Source of the DNA: Spirochaetota bacterium
Lineage (GTDB): Bacteria; Spirochaetota; UBA4802; UBA5550
Assembly: GCA_016933025.1 (NCBI GenBank)
Contig: JAFGBT010000034.1
Location: 62,001-126,000, forward strand
Length of the DNA stretch: 64,000 nucleotides
Direction: 5' to 3'
Shown: piece by piece, positions 52,534 to 61,399 of the stretch
How positions within the stretch are numbered: the stretch's first letter is position 1
Layout of the letters: every line of letters starts with the position of its first letter
Notes under the pieces: generated by a model
Told to the model about the DNA's origin: nothing
Database searches by the model: none
What the model saw: the letters and a program-made list of their open reading frames with translations, nothing else
Made by a program: the position numbers and the translations under genes

Positions 52534-53142
52534 TCAGGACAGGTTGAATATCCTCGCCGTGATCCCCATCTCGGCCGTCATCGAAAAAAAGAGGCGCAGG
52601 GGGAATCCGATGATGTTGGTCGCCGATCCCCGGTGCCCCTCGATGATCATCTCGCCCCGCTCCTGGAAGGCGTAGCTTCCCGCCTTGTCGCGGTAGTCGA
52701 TCGCGCCGAGGTAGCGGGTGATGCCGTCCCTCGACAGCTTCCTGAATGTCACTTCCGTCGTCTCACAGCGGGTGAGGGGCACGCCGCTGCCTCCTTCGTC
52801 CAGGGCGAGCAGGGTGAGGGCGGTGATGACGCGGTGCGTCCTGCCGTTCAGGAACGATATCATGCGGACGGCGTCTTCAAAATCCGCAGGTTTCCCGATG
52901 ACCCGGCCGTCTATGGTAACGATGGTATCGGAGGTGATGACCAGCGTGGGCCGGTTGCCGGCGGCGCCGGAATCGACAATAGACATGCATTTTTTCCCTG
53001 AGACGCGGGCGGCGAACGCCTCGGGCGATTCAGGCGGGAGGTACGTTTCATCGGCGGAGGGCGGGACGACGCTGAACGAATCGACAAGTCCGCACAGGAT
53101 TTTTTTGCGACGGGGCGATGTTGAGCCGAGGATTATATTCAT
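52534..53142 (-). CDS. maf: Maf-type nucleoside triphosphate pyrophosphatase
   Basis: 202 aa. 'IILGSTSPRRKKIL', 'SADET', 'VITSDTIVTIDGRVIGKPADFEDAVRMI', 'YRDKAGSYAFQERG' and 'NIIGFPL' are the family motifs. The enzyme hydrolyses dTTP, UTP or modified NTPs to the monophosphate, cleaning the nucleotide pool. It starts three bases after the rel stop, so it is cotranscribed with it. Confidence 0.93.
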   Translation of the reverse strand: MNIILGSTSPRRKKILCGLVDSFSVVPPSADETYLPPESPEAFAARVSGKKCMSIVDSGAAGNRPTLVITSDTIVTIDGRVIGKPADFEDAVRMISFLNGRTHRVITALTLLALDEGGSGVPLTRCETTEVTFRKLSRDGITRYLGAIDYRDKAGSYAFQERGEMIIEGHRGSATNIIGFPLRLFFSMTAEMGITARIFNLS

Positions 53143-53145
53143 GGT

Positions 53146-55176
53146 TCATTTAAGTACGACTTTCTCGTTCAGCTTGTAGACGTTGGTCACATTCTTTATT
53201 TTTTTCAGGCGCTTGGATACTTCTTTCAAATGGTCATTGCTCGTTACCTCCAGGATGAGCTTGAATATGGCGATGTTGCCGTCCTCGACGTGCGCTTCCG
53301 CCTTGATGATGTTCGTCTTGGAGAGCGAGATTTCGTCCGCCACATCTTTCAGGAGGTTCGGCCTGTCGATTGCCTCGACGATGACCTTAACCGGGAAGAG
53401 CATGTTGGGAGAGCCCTCCCACACGATATTGATGAGCCGCTCCTTTTCAGCGGCCAGCCGCCTGAGGGAAGGACAGCTCCGCTTGTGTACCGTGATTCCC
53501 CTCCCGCGGGTGATGAATCCGACCACGTCATCTCCCGGGATGGGCTGACAGCACTGGGAGAGCTTGATGAGGACGTCAGAGGTTCCCTCGATGGTTATTC
53601 CTGTCTGCTTCTGCCTCGTAAGGCTTTTCAGTTTTATCTGCTCGTCTTTCGGGATGGACGCCGTTGCCGTCTTCTCTTCCTTCTGCTTATCGGTTTTATC
53701 CGTCTTTGTCACGCTTTCCAGCTGCTTCCTCATGTAGGAGGAAATTTTATATCGGGCGCTCGGCGACATCACGAATTTCAGCCACGCCTCCGAGGGGTGC
53801 CCTTTTTTACTCGTCATAATTTCCACGATATCGCCGCTCTTGAGCCGGGTCTTGAGCGGGACCATGCGACCGTTCACTTTCGTTCCGACGCAGGTATTGC
53901 CGATCTCGGTGTGAATCGCGTAGGCGAAATCGACCGGCGTTGAGCCCTTGGGCAGCTTAATGATCTTGCCTTTGGGGGTGAAGACGAAGATTTCGTTTTC
54001 GTAAAGGTCCATCTTCAGGCTCTTCATGAATTCCCGTGTGTTTTTAAGGTTAGTCTGCCACTCGGTTATGTCTTTCAGGAACGAGATGTTTTTGTAGTCC
54101 TTTTTTATTGCGCCGGGCTCGTCCTTGTAAACCCAGTGCGCCGCGATGCCCATCTCGGCGGTCGCGTGCATCTTTTCGGTGCGAATCTGGATTTCAAGCG
54201 GGTGGCCGTCCGGGCCGATCACGGTGGTGTGCAGCGACTGGTACATGTTGGATTTGGGCACGGCGATGTAGTCCTTGAACCGGGAGACGATTGGCGACCA
54301 GAGGGTGTGCACCACGCCGAGGACGCCGTAGCAGTCGCTGATCTCATTCGTGATGATCCTGATCGCCCTGATGTCGTAGATTTCCTTGAAGGTCTTTTTC
54401 TGCTCCTCGATCTTTTTTTGTATCGAGTAGTAGTGCTTCGCCCTTCCGGTGATCTCGGCGGTTATGCCGAGCTCCCGGAGGCGCTGGACGAGGAGCTTAC
54501 GGACGTTCTCCAGATAGGCCTCGAGCTCGGTGTTCTGCTGAGCGATGTTTTTCTTGATCTCGTTGTAGGCCTTCGGTTCAAGGACATGGAATGCGAGGTC
54601 TTCAAGCTCGCTGGACATCTGCGACATGCCGAGGCGCCGGGCCAGCGGGGCGTAGATTTCAAGGGTCTCTTTTGCGACGCGGACGGCGGTTTCAATCGGC
54701 TGGAACATGATGGTTCTCATATTGTGGAGCTTGTCCGCGAGTTTTATGATGATGACGCGGACGTCCTTGACGGTGGCGATCAGCATTTTGCGAAGGGTGG
54801 CCGCCTGCGCGGTCGTCTTCGAGCTGCGCTTTAACGATGATATTTTTGTCACCCCGTCCACCAGCTGTGCAACCTCCTCGCCGAAGGCTTTTTCGATCAT
54901 ATCGAGGGTGGTTCCGGTGTCTTCGACAGTGTCGTGCATCAGGGCGGCCGCGATGGTGCTGGTGTCGAGCTTGAGGGCCGAGAGTATAATTCCGACTTCG
55001 AGGGGATGGACTATATAGGGTTCGCCAGAGAGGCGGACCTGTCCCTCGTGCGCCGCGTTTGCGAAAAGGTAGGCCTTCTGGATCACGGAGAGATCAATTT
55101 CCGGGTTGCTGTTCTTGATTATTTTGAGCAGGGTTCCTATGTCCCTGCTCCTGATTTTAAGTTCGAAATCCGGCAT
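53146..55176 (-). CDS. rel: Bifunctional (p)ppGpp synthetase/hydrolase
   Basis: 676 aa. Order: HD hydrolase (about 30-185, 'RLSGEPYIVHPLEVGIIL', 'ALMHDTVEDTG' intact), synthetase (about 235-350, 'YDIRAIRIITNEISDCYGVLG', 'FKDYIAVPKSNMYQSLHT', 'EIQIRTEKMH'), TGS (about 385-450, 'VFTPKGKIIKLPKGSTPVDFAYAIHTEIGN'), a zinc-finger/RIS-like region ('KLSQCCQPIPGDDVVGFITRGRGITVHK') and C-terminal ACT (about 600-676). Both catalytic domains keep their signature residues, so it should make and degrade the stringent-response alarmone. It is first in a four-gene minus-strand operon with maf, the HAMP protein and ylbF. Confidence 0.95.
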   Translation of the reverse strand: MPDFELKIRSRDIGTLLKIIKNSNPEIDLSVIQKAYLFANAAHEGQVRLSGEPYIVHPLEVGIILSALKLDTSTIAAALMHDTVEDTGTTLDMIEKAFGEEVAQLVDGVTKISSLKRSSKTTAQAATLRKMLIATVKDVRVIIIKLADKLHNMRTIMFQPIETAVRVAKETLEIYAPLARRLGMSQMSSELEDLAFHVLEPKAYNEIKKNIAQQNTELEAYLENVRKLLVQRLRELGITAEITGRAKHYYSIQKKIEEQKKTFKEIYDIRAIRIITNEISDCYGVLGVVHTLWSPIVSRFKDYIAVPKSNMYQSLHTTVIGPDGHPLEIQIRTEKMHATAEMGIAAHWVYKDEPGAIKKDYKNISFLKDITEWQTNLKNTREFMKSLKMDLYENEIFVFTPKGKIIKLPKGSTPVDFAYAIHTEIGNTCVGTKVNGRMVPLKTRLKSGDIVEIMTSKKGHPSEAWLKFVMSPSARYKISSYMRKQLESVTKTDKTDKQKEEKTATASIPKDEQIKLKSLTRQKQTGITIEGTSDVLIKLSQCCQPIPGDDVVGFITRGRGITVHKRSCPSLRRLAAEKERLINIVWEGSPNMLFPVKVIVEAIDRPNLLKDVADEISLSKTNIIKAEAHVEDGNIAIFKLILEVTSNDHLKEVSKRLKKIKNVTNVYKLNEKVVLK

Positions 55177-55557
55177 ATGCGCCCTGTTGCTTGCGGGGGT
55201 TCTGCGGGTCGTTTCGACAGCCCGCCATGCCCGTAAATATACAAAACATCATTACTAAATGAGACGTCAATTCTAATATTACAAGCCGGTTTACCGTTCC
55301 CGCAGAAATTCCCACCAATTCGCAATAAGGAACGGGGCGCCGGTTAGCTTCATAAAAGCGCCCGAAACGGACTCCAGCCCCCGTTTTTACTGAAAAAGCA
55401 AGTACGGGTATATTAAATAAAAACTTTAATAAAAACACCATATTACCGAAAATATATAAAATGGTGTATATTTTAATATTTGTATAGATTCTGTAGAACG
55501 AATAAGTGCCTGGCGCGGATATCAACGGTACATTGCAGAGACATGAGGAATTAAAGG
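55177..55557. other. Divergent intergenic region
   Basis: About 380 bp between rel and the FN3-like gene. The half nearest the FN3-like gene is AT-rich and probably holds its promoter; no clear -35/-10 pair can be chosen. No gene or RNA recognised. Confidence 0.4.
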
Positions 55558-56709
55558 ATGCGTGGAAGAAACAGGAAAATACTGCTATGGGTCGCGCCTG
55601 TTGTTGTACTGGCAATTCTCACCAGCGTCGCAAGCCTGTATCCACAGTACCTGCTTGATGATGAGGATTATGTGAAGGAGGCAGAGGGAAAAAAGGCGAA
55701 GCTACCCGAAAACATTGCCTTCAATATCAAGGTGGAAAAAGTGCCGGTGGCTTCCGAAATGAAATGCGCAATCAATATCAAATGGGACCTGAAACCGGAA
55801 GATGTCGGAGAATATATCGTGGCCAGGTCCGACCAGATAATCGATAGTGCAGAAAAGGTGGCGGCCGCCCGGGTGATCCAGACCATCAACGCGTCGACCA
55901 GCAACACGGTTATGGATAACGACTGTAATCCCGGGAGCTACTATTACGTCGTTCTTTCCGCCAAGAGCGTAATGGAAAACAAGATCGTGCTTTATAAGAA
56001 TCAAAACTACACAACGGCGCCTCTTGTGATCCCCGCGATGGAGTCGCTTTTCAGGGTCGCGAGGATCCGTGCGACCTGGCTTGACAACACGCGGGTGCGC
56101 CTCACATGGGACCGCGCCGAGAAGAGCGGGATCTCGTATGTCATTTACCGTTCGCGCGGTGTAATAGACAGCGAGGCAAAATTAAACAGGGCCGAGCGTC
56201 TGGGCGTCGTTGTCGATGCCGGTGCGTTCCTGGATGAGGGCATCACGGAGTCCGGCGCGTACTATTATGCCGTGACGACAAGAGTTTCTTACGGTCCGGA
56301 GGATACGGTCCTCGTCGCCAACGAGAATTACACCACCAGCGGCGTTCGCATTGCCATAGCGAAGCCTCCGGTTCCGGCGCCGGAACCGGAAAAGAAAGAA
56401 AAGCAAGAGAAGCAAGAGAAGCATGAAAAGATAGTGGTCATAAGTGGAGACGTGGATCGGATTTTGAAAAGGACCTATTTTGTGAACAGATACGATGAAG
56501 CCATAGAAGAATTGGGGGATCTGATCGCCGTTACGGATAATGCAGCAGAAGCCGCAAAGGCCAGGTTGTTTATCGGTAGGTCATATATCGAGCTTGGTCG
56601 ATATCGGCGTGCACTTGATTATCTTATTTTGCTGGATGTGAAGAAGTATTTTCCGGAGGACGCGGATTTCTGGGAGGAATTTGCGTTGACCCGCGTCAGA
56701 AATTATTGA
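55558..56709 (+). CDS. Membrane-anchored fibronectin type III-like protein
   Basis: 383 aa with an N-terminal signal anchor (about 8-27). Two fibronectin type III-like domains follow (about 50-160 and 165-275; 'IKWDLKPEDVGEYIVARS', 'VRLTWDRAEKSGISYVIYRS' and 'AYYYAVTTRV' are paired strands). A Pro/Glu/Lys-rich linker with tandem 'KQE' units (about 275-300) leads to a C-terminal TPR-like helical part ('YDEAIEELGDLIAVTDNAAEAAKARLFIGRSYIELGRYRRALDYL'). The next gene, 24 bp downstream, is also a membrane-anchored TPR protein, so the two probably form an envelope complex. No enzyme motif. Confidence 0.8.
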   Translation: MRGRNRKILLWVAPVVVLAILTSVASLYPQYLLDDEDYVKEAEGKKAKLPENIAFNIKVEKVPVASEMKCAINIKWDLKPEDVGEYIVARSDQIIDSAEKVAAARVIQTINASTSNTVMDNDCNPGSYYYVVLSAKSVMENKIVLYKNQNYTTAPLVIPAMESLFRVARIRATWLDNTRVRLTWDRAEKSGISYVIYRSRGVIDSEAKLNRAERLGVVVDAGAFLDEGITESGAYYYAVTTRVSYGPEDTVLVANENYTTSGVRIAIAKPPVPAPEPEKKEKQEKQEKHEKIVVISGDVDRILKRTYFVNRYDEAIEELGDLIAVTDNAAEAAKARLFIGRSYIELGRYRRALDYLILLDVKKYFPEDADFWEEFALTRVRNY

Positions 56710-56733
56710 TAATGGCGTCATGATAAAGGAGTT

Positions 56734-57978
56734 ATGATGAAACAGGGAATAATAGTGGGTGCGGTTCTGATTGTTGCCGGAATCGGGCTTTTTGCCTATT
56801 ACGACCGCGTGGTGCGCTACGAGCGCGAGGCTCGCGAGATGCTTACCGAGGGAAAGTTGATTTTCGAGAGGGGCTCGCGCGAAGCGATAAACGATTCGAT
56901 CAATATTTTTTCCAGACTCGTCGCACGGTACCCGGGGACGCACGCCGAATCGGAGGCGTATTTTTACATCGCTCAGAGCTACGAGAAAATGAAATTGAAC
57001 CGCCTCGCGTATCTTAAATACATCTATATTCTTAAAGACGGCAGGAATCTGGCCCCGGGTCTTGAGCAGGAAATACGCGCGCGGCTGGCCAGGCTCAAGG
57101 TCATGAAGCGCTACTCGGAGGAGGGGATCCACCAGCTTCTGGAGCTTCTCAACTATTCAGACAGCCGCGAGTTCAGGAGCCGCGTCTATACCGAGCTGGG
57201 GCATACCTATCTTCAGATGGCCGATTACCGCAAATCAAAGCGAATGTTCGATATCGCACTTTCTGAAAACGGCGACAACGAGGAGGCAATCCTCGGGAAG
57301 GCCCGGGCGTACAAGCGGCTCGGGTACGACAATCTCGCGTATGACACCTACGAATATTTCCTGAAGTATTACGGGAATTTCAGCCATTACGCTGACGATG
57401 TGAGGAACGCGTACATGGACCAGGCATATCGGAGCGGTCATGTCTCCTACCGCAGAGGGCGTTACAGCGCCGCGATCGGGTATTTCAAGAGGATTATCGG
57501 CAATTTCCCGGACACCGCCACGGCCGAGAACAGCCTTTACTGGACCGGACAGTGCTACTACGCCATGAAAAAGTACAATACGGCGATCGGTTATTACAAC
57601 AGAGTGCTCGGCAACGATTTTGTCCAGAAGGATGAGGATGCCAGGATACGGAAGGGGTATGCCTATTTCGCAATGCAGAAATTCGACCTGTCGGCACGTG
57701 AATTCCAGATATACATAAACGCCTATCCCGGGGGACGGTATATAGGGACCGCCAAAAAGTGGAAGAGTGCGAGCACGCAGGAACTGCTCTACAAGATCCA
57801 GAACAAGATGATCCCGGATGAGGAAGAGGAAGATGAGGATTTTGATGGCGGTTCGAAGGGCGGGGGCGGCGCTCGTTCCGGTGACGCGAATACGGACAGC
57901 TCGGACAAAGCCATGACCGGAGGGGCCGGGACTCACCAGGATGACTATATCGAATACGAGAATGTTGGCGAACTATAG
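56734..57978 (+). CDS. Membrane-anchored TPR protein
   Basis: 414 aa with AAGGAG upstream of two adjacent ATGs; the second (56737) is better spaced. A transmembrane anchor at about 6-23 is followed by six or more TPR-like repeats (about 50-330; 'SEAYFYIAQSYEKMKLNRLAYLKYIYIL', 'YTELGHTYLQMADYRKSKRMFDIAL', 'SLYWTGQCYYAMKKYNTAIGYYNRVL'). The YbgF/BamD-like pattern suggests periplasmic protein-protein contacts. The C-terminal 60 residues are acidic then Gly-rich and probably disordered. It is cotranscribed with the FN3-like gene. Confidence 0.85.
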   Translation: MMKQGIIVGAVLIVAGIGLFAYYDRVVRYEREAREMLTEGKLIFERGSREAINDSINIFSRLVARYPGTHAESEAYFYIAQSYEKMKLNRLAYLKYIYILKDGRNLAPGLEQEIRARLARLKVMKRYSEEGIHQLLELLNYSDSREFRSRVYTELGHTYLQMADYRKSKRMFDIALSENGDNEEAILGKARAYKRLGYDNLAYDTYEYFLKYYGNFSHYADDVRNAYMDQAYRSGHVSYRRGRYSAAIGYFKRIIGNFPDTATAENSLYWTGQCYYAMKKYNTAIGYYNRVLGNDFVQKDEDARIRKGYAYFAMQKFDLSAREFQIYINAYPGGRYIGTAKKWKSASTQELLYKIQNKMIPDEEEEDEDFDGGSKGGGGARSGDANTDSSDKAMTGGAGTHQDDYIEYENVGEL

Positions 57979-58003
57979 GAACGCCCTCTTCAGGGACGTT
58001 CCT
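57977..58003. terminator. Hairpin between convergent TPR and htrA genes
   Basis: GGAACG-CCCT and AGGG-A-CGTTCC pair with one bulge, spanning the TPR stop and the last codons of htrA. No T-tract, so this is a weak call. Confidence 0.4.
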
Positions 58004-59111
58004 TGACCGTCACCCAGACGTTGATTTCATTTTTATCGCGCCAGAGCGTCAACCGGACGTTCTTCCCGATCGCGGTTTTTCCAATAATTGCGACGAGGTC
58101 TGAAGCAGTGGCGATCTTTGTACCCTCCACCTGAACGATGACGTCCCTGATGCGAAGCCCCGACTTTTCGGCCGGGCTGTCCTTAACCACGGAGCCGACC
58201 AGAGCGCCCGAGGCCTTCTTCAGACCGAGCTCTTTCGCGAATTCCTCCGTGAGGGGTGAGATCTGTACGCCTATGTAGCCCCTCCTGACCTTCCCGTATT
58301 TCTGGAGCTGCAGCAGCGTGTCGCGCGCGGTGTTTATCGGGATGGCGAAACTGATCCCCAGATTTCCCCCGGTGCTGGAATAGATCATGCGATTCACGCC
58401 GATAACCTCGCCGTCCAGGTTGATCAGCGGCCCGCCGCTGTTGCCCGGGTTTATGGAGGCATCCGTCTGGATGTGCGTCCCTCCGGCGTCATTGTAGACG
58501 TGCCGCCCTGTCGCACTGATGATGCCCGTGGTTATCGTCTTATCAAGCCCGAAGGGGTTTCCTATGGCGACGGTGATGTCGCCGATCTTCACGCTGTCCG
58601 AGTCTCCGAAATAGACGGGGGTGAATTTACCGGTGTCATTGATTTTCAGGAGAGCTATGTCCGTCAGCTTGTCTGAGCCGATCAGCGAGGCCTTGTAGTC
58701 CTTGTTGTTGACCCTGACCGTTACGGAGTCCATGTTCGCCACGACGTGATGGTTGGTGCAGATATAGCCGTTGCTCGAGATGATAAATCCGGTGCCGAGG
58801 CCTTTCTGCTTTTGCGGCGCAGGTGTACCATGCCGCCGGCCGAAAAATTCCCTGAAAAACGGGTCGTCCATGAAGGGGTCGTAGTATCGCTGCTTGACCG
58901 TTTTTTCCGTGCTGATGAACACTACGCTGTTTTTATACTGCTCGTAGATCTGCTGATAGGCGTTCTGCAGTTCGTAGACCGGTGAATTCCTGTCGCGCTT
59001 TTTCAGCGGCGATTCCCGCGCTGTTTCGGCCAGGAAGGGCTCCGCCTGTAAGAGGCCGGCGGATAATGCAAGGATCATGCAGACAGAAATGCTTGCCATC
59101 TTGAAGTTCAT
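57990..59111 (-). CDS. Periplasmic serine protease, HtrA/DegP-DegS type
   Basis: 373 aa with a signal peptide ending near 'LQAEPFLA'. The trypsin-like domain has His in 'ICTNHHVVANMDS', Asp in 'KLTDIALLKI' and Ser in 'NPGNSGGPLINLDGEVIGV', so the triad is intact. Only one PDZ domain follows (about 280-365; 'RRGYIGVQISPLTEEFAKELGL', 'DSPAEKSGLRIRDVIVQVEG'). The length is closer to DegS or single-PDZ HtrA proteins than to two-PDZ DegP. It degrades misfolded envelope proteins or cleaves a stress-signalling substrate. Confidence 0.95.
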   Translation of the reverse strand: MNFKMASISVCMILALSAGLLQAEPFLAETARESPLKKRDRNSPVYELQNAYQQIYEQYKNSVVFISTEKTVKQRYYDPFMDDPFFREFFGRRHGTPAPQKQKGLGTGFIISSNGYICTNHHVVANMDSVTVRVNNKDYKASLIGSDKLTDIALLKINDTGKFTPVYFGDSDSVKIGDITVAIGNPFGLDKTITTGIISATGRHVYNDAGGTHIQTDASINPGNSGGPLINLDGEVIGVNRMIYSSTGGNLGISFAIPINTARDTLLQLQKYGKVRRGYIGVQISPLTEEFAKELGLKKASGALVGSVVKDSPAEKSGLRIRDVIVQVEGTKIATASDLVAIIGKTAIGKNVRLTLWRDKNEINVWVTVKERP

Positions 59112-59460
59112 ATTCCGCCTCCGAAGGAGCTATTCGTGAACAATCGCCCGCGCGATACTGTCAGCGGGCAGACCATCGCTCTTTTCGTTTATAATATGAC
59201 AAGAAATGTTACAACAATTTTTCGTATATTTTTCGAGATATTATGCCGGAGTGTTTTTACTGCTTGAAAAAAAATAGATGCTGTAAAATATTGCTTTTCA
59301 TAATCAGGCAGGATTCTTTAACTGTTGCAGGCATCAGGAGCAGTAGCACCGCGGCGGTCCGCCGCCGCGTGCGACACGGCTGCGACGATAATGTTGGGTA
59401 CGGAAGACGCGCAGGGAATCGCGCGCGGTTCTGTCGAGTAGTATACGGTGGAGGATTAAA
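59112..59460. other. Divergent intergenic region between htrA and porin-like gene
   Basis: About 350 bp. The htrA side is AT-rich. Near 59349-59368 is a GC palindrome, GCGGCGG / CCGCCGC, with a two-base centre. A GGAGG six bases before 59461 is the ribosome site of the next gene. No promoter can be assigned firmly. Confidence 0.4.
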
Positions 59461-60840
59461 ATGAAGAGAAGCATTTTCGGGATAACAATATTCCTCGCGA
59501 TACTGTCCCTATCAATGCCCGCGGTATCCCAGAAGAAGGGTGCAAACCCGAAAGCGGACGAGGAGACCATGCGGGCGGATAACGCCGGGAAGAAGGATGA
59601 AAAGGGAATAGACCCGAGCAAGCTATATGTAGATCTTACCGGCGTCATGTATCTTGAGTGGGCCTACAATACCGGCTTCAGCTATGACGGCACCACTGAA
59701 TGGGGCGGCATGTGGGGGAAAGTACCCCGCTGGGGTGTTGACACGACCTATTTCCCCCAGCTCACCGCCGCGGAGCCGTCCAATATCTCCTACAATAAAA
59801 CGAATACCTTCCGAATGCAGAGGGCATATCTTACACTGAGGAAGCGAATCGGCGAACTGTTCAGCGTGAAGGTGACCGCGGATATCGACCCCAACGGTCA
59901 GGATTTCATCTACCTGAAATACGGGTTTATCCAGCTTTTCAAGGAGTTCGGCTCGTCGCTCGGCCCGGTTTCAATCAAGGTGCAGCTCGGCAAGATCGGG
60001 ACGCCGGTCATTGGTATAACCAATAAGCTTAACGACCTGCGATGGATCGGGAAGAATTACCTCACCAATTCGAAGATCGTGCTGAACGGAAAAAGCTTCG
60101 ACGATTCGGCTGACCTTGGCGGACTTTTTTCGCTGAGTTTCCTGAATCTCGCGACCATCGAGTACTCGATAACAAACGGGGAGGGGCTTAAATCTGACAA
60201 CAATGAAACATACGGCGGCAAGGCTCACACGCTGCTGGTCTCGGTAAATCCCGTTGATTACGTCAAAGAGTTATACGTCAATTTTTATGGGAGATGGGAG
60301 GATACAGACAGGAACATCCTCGACACGGGCCCGGTAAGCGCGGGCGGCTATCCGGTCAAATACCAGGGAGTCGACAAGAGGAGCTACATGGGATTCGGCG
60401 TCGCGTGGTACAGCGACCTTATCAAGCTGGGCCTTAATTTTTTTATGCCGGTAAAGGAATACTCGAAGACCTTCTTTTCCTATCTTACAACTTTTAATGT
60501 TTCGCCCTTTGAGGGCTATCGGCCGCGGCACAAAGATAAATTTTACCTGATAGACTCGTGGCTCAATTTCAACCTCGGGGCGATCACGCCGCTCGGTTTC
60601 CTGGTGGTCGGGCGATGCGCGTACGGCCAGGAGATGAAGGGCCTTCTCGCCAACAACAGGGTGATGCGGGAGACCCTGGTCCTCGGCGGCGGGGCGGGCT
60701 ACCAGTTTAACAAGCACCTGAGACTGGTGCTTTACTACGAGAACATCAGGTATCACTCCCGCTCGAAATGGCACAGCATCGCCGACAAGGACCCGTCGCT
60801 CAACAACAACGTCTACATAAAAGCAGAGGCCAAATACTGA
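59461..60840 (+). CDS. Porin-like outer-membrane beta-barrel protein
   Basis: 459 aa with a clear signal peptide ('LSLSMPAVSQ'), a charged linker of about 30 residues and then a phosphate-selective-porin-like barrel. 'RMQRAYLTLRKRIGELFSVKVTADIDPNGQDFIYLKYGFIQLF' resembles the first strands of that group ('R.AYL.....E....V..D'). The last residues, 'YIKAEAKY', end in an aromatic as expected for BAM recognition. Substrate unknown. GGAGG is six bases before the ATG, and apt follows 19 bp downstream. Confidence 0.8.
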   Translation: MKRSIFGITIFLAILSLSMPAVSQKKGANPKADEETMRADNAGKKDEKGIDPSKLYVDLTGVMYLEWAYNTGFSYDGTTEWGGMWGKVPRWGVDTTYFPQLTAAEPSNISYNKTNTFRMQRAYLTLRKRIGELFSVKVTADIDPNGQDFIYLKYGFIQLFKEFGSSLGPVSIKVQLGKIGTPVIGITNKLNDLRWIGKNYLTNSKIVLNGKSFDDSADLGGLFSLSFLNLATIEYSITNGEGLKSDNNETYGGKAHTLLVSVNPVDYVKELYVNFYGRWEDTDRNILDTGPVSAGGYPVKYQGVDKRSYMGFGVAWYSDLIKLGLNFFMPVKEYSKTFFSYLTTFNVSPFEGYRPRHKDKFYLIDSWLNFNLGAITPLGFLVVGRCAYGQEMKGLLANNRVMRETLVLGGGAGYQFNKHLRLVLYYENIRYHSRSKWHSIADKDPSLNNNVYIKAEAKY

Positions 60841-60859
60841 GGTTAAGCCGGGGGATGGC

Positions 60860-61399
60860 ATGAATATTGAAGAAATAATCAGATCAAAAATACGGAACAT
60901 CCCCGATTTCCCGAAAAAGGGGATTATGTTCAGGGACATCACGACCCTTCTTCAGGATAAAGAGGGCTACCGGATGACCATCGATGCGTTCATCAAGCGC
61001 TACGCAAGAATGGAAATAGACTGCATAGCCGGGATAGAGGCGCGGGGGTTCCTCATCGGCGGCGCAATCGCCTACGAGCTCCGGAAGGGCCTGGTGCCGA
61101 TCCGGAAGCGTGGCAAGCTTCCATATAAAACACTCTCGTTTGAATACGAGCTTGAGTACGGCACCGACAGTATCGAGGCGCACGTCGATGCGGTTAAAAA
61201 GGGGGAGAAGGTCCTGATCATCGACGACCTGCTCGCCACCGGCGGCACCTCGCTCGCCTGCGCGAAACTGGTGGAGAAGCTGGGCGGGGAAGTGGTGGAG
61301 CTCGCCTTTATCGTCGACCTGCCGGATCTCGGCGGAAGCAAAAAGATCCGGGAGGCCGGCTACCGGTACTTCACCCTCGTTCAGTTCGAAGGGGAGTGA
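60860..61399 (+). CDS. apt: Adenine phosphoribosyltransferase
   Basis: 179 aa, the usual length. 'IPDFPKKGIMFRDITTLL', 'GIEARGFLIGGAIAYEL', 'PIRKRGKLPYKT' and the PRPP-binding loop 'VLIIDDLLATGGTS' are diagnostic. It salvages adenine to AMP using PRPP. It starts 19 bp after the porin-like gene; the last 19 bp overlap the convergent methyltransferase gene. Confidence 0.97.
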   Translation: MNIEEIIRSKIRNIPDFPKKGIMFRDITTLLQDKEGYRMTIDAFIKRYARMEIDCIAGIEARGFLIGGAIAYELRKGLVPIRKRGKLPYKTLSFEYELEYGTDSIEAHVDAVKKGEKVLIIDDLLATGGTSLACAKLVEKLGGEVVELAFIVDLPDLGGSKKIREAGYRYFTLVQFEGE

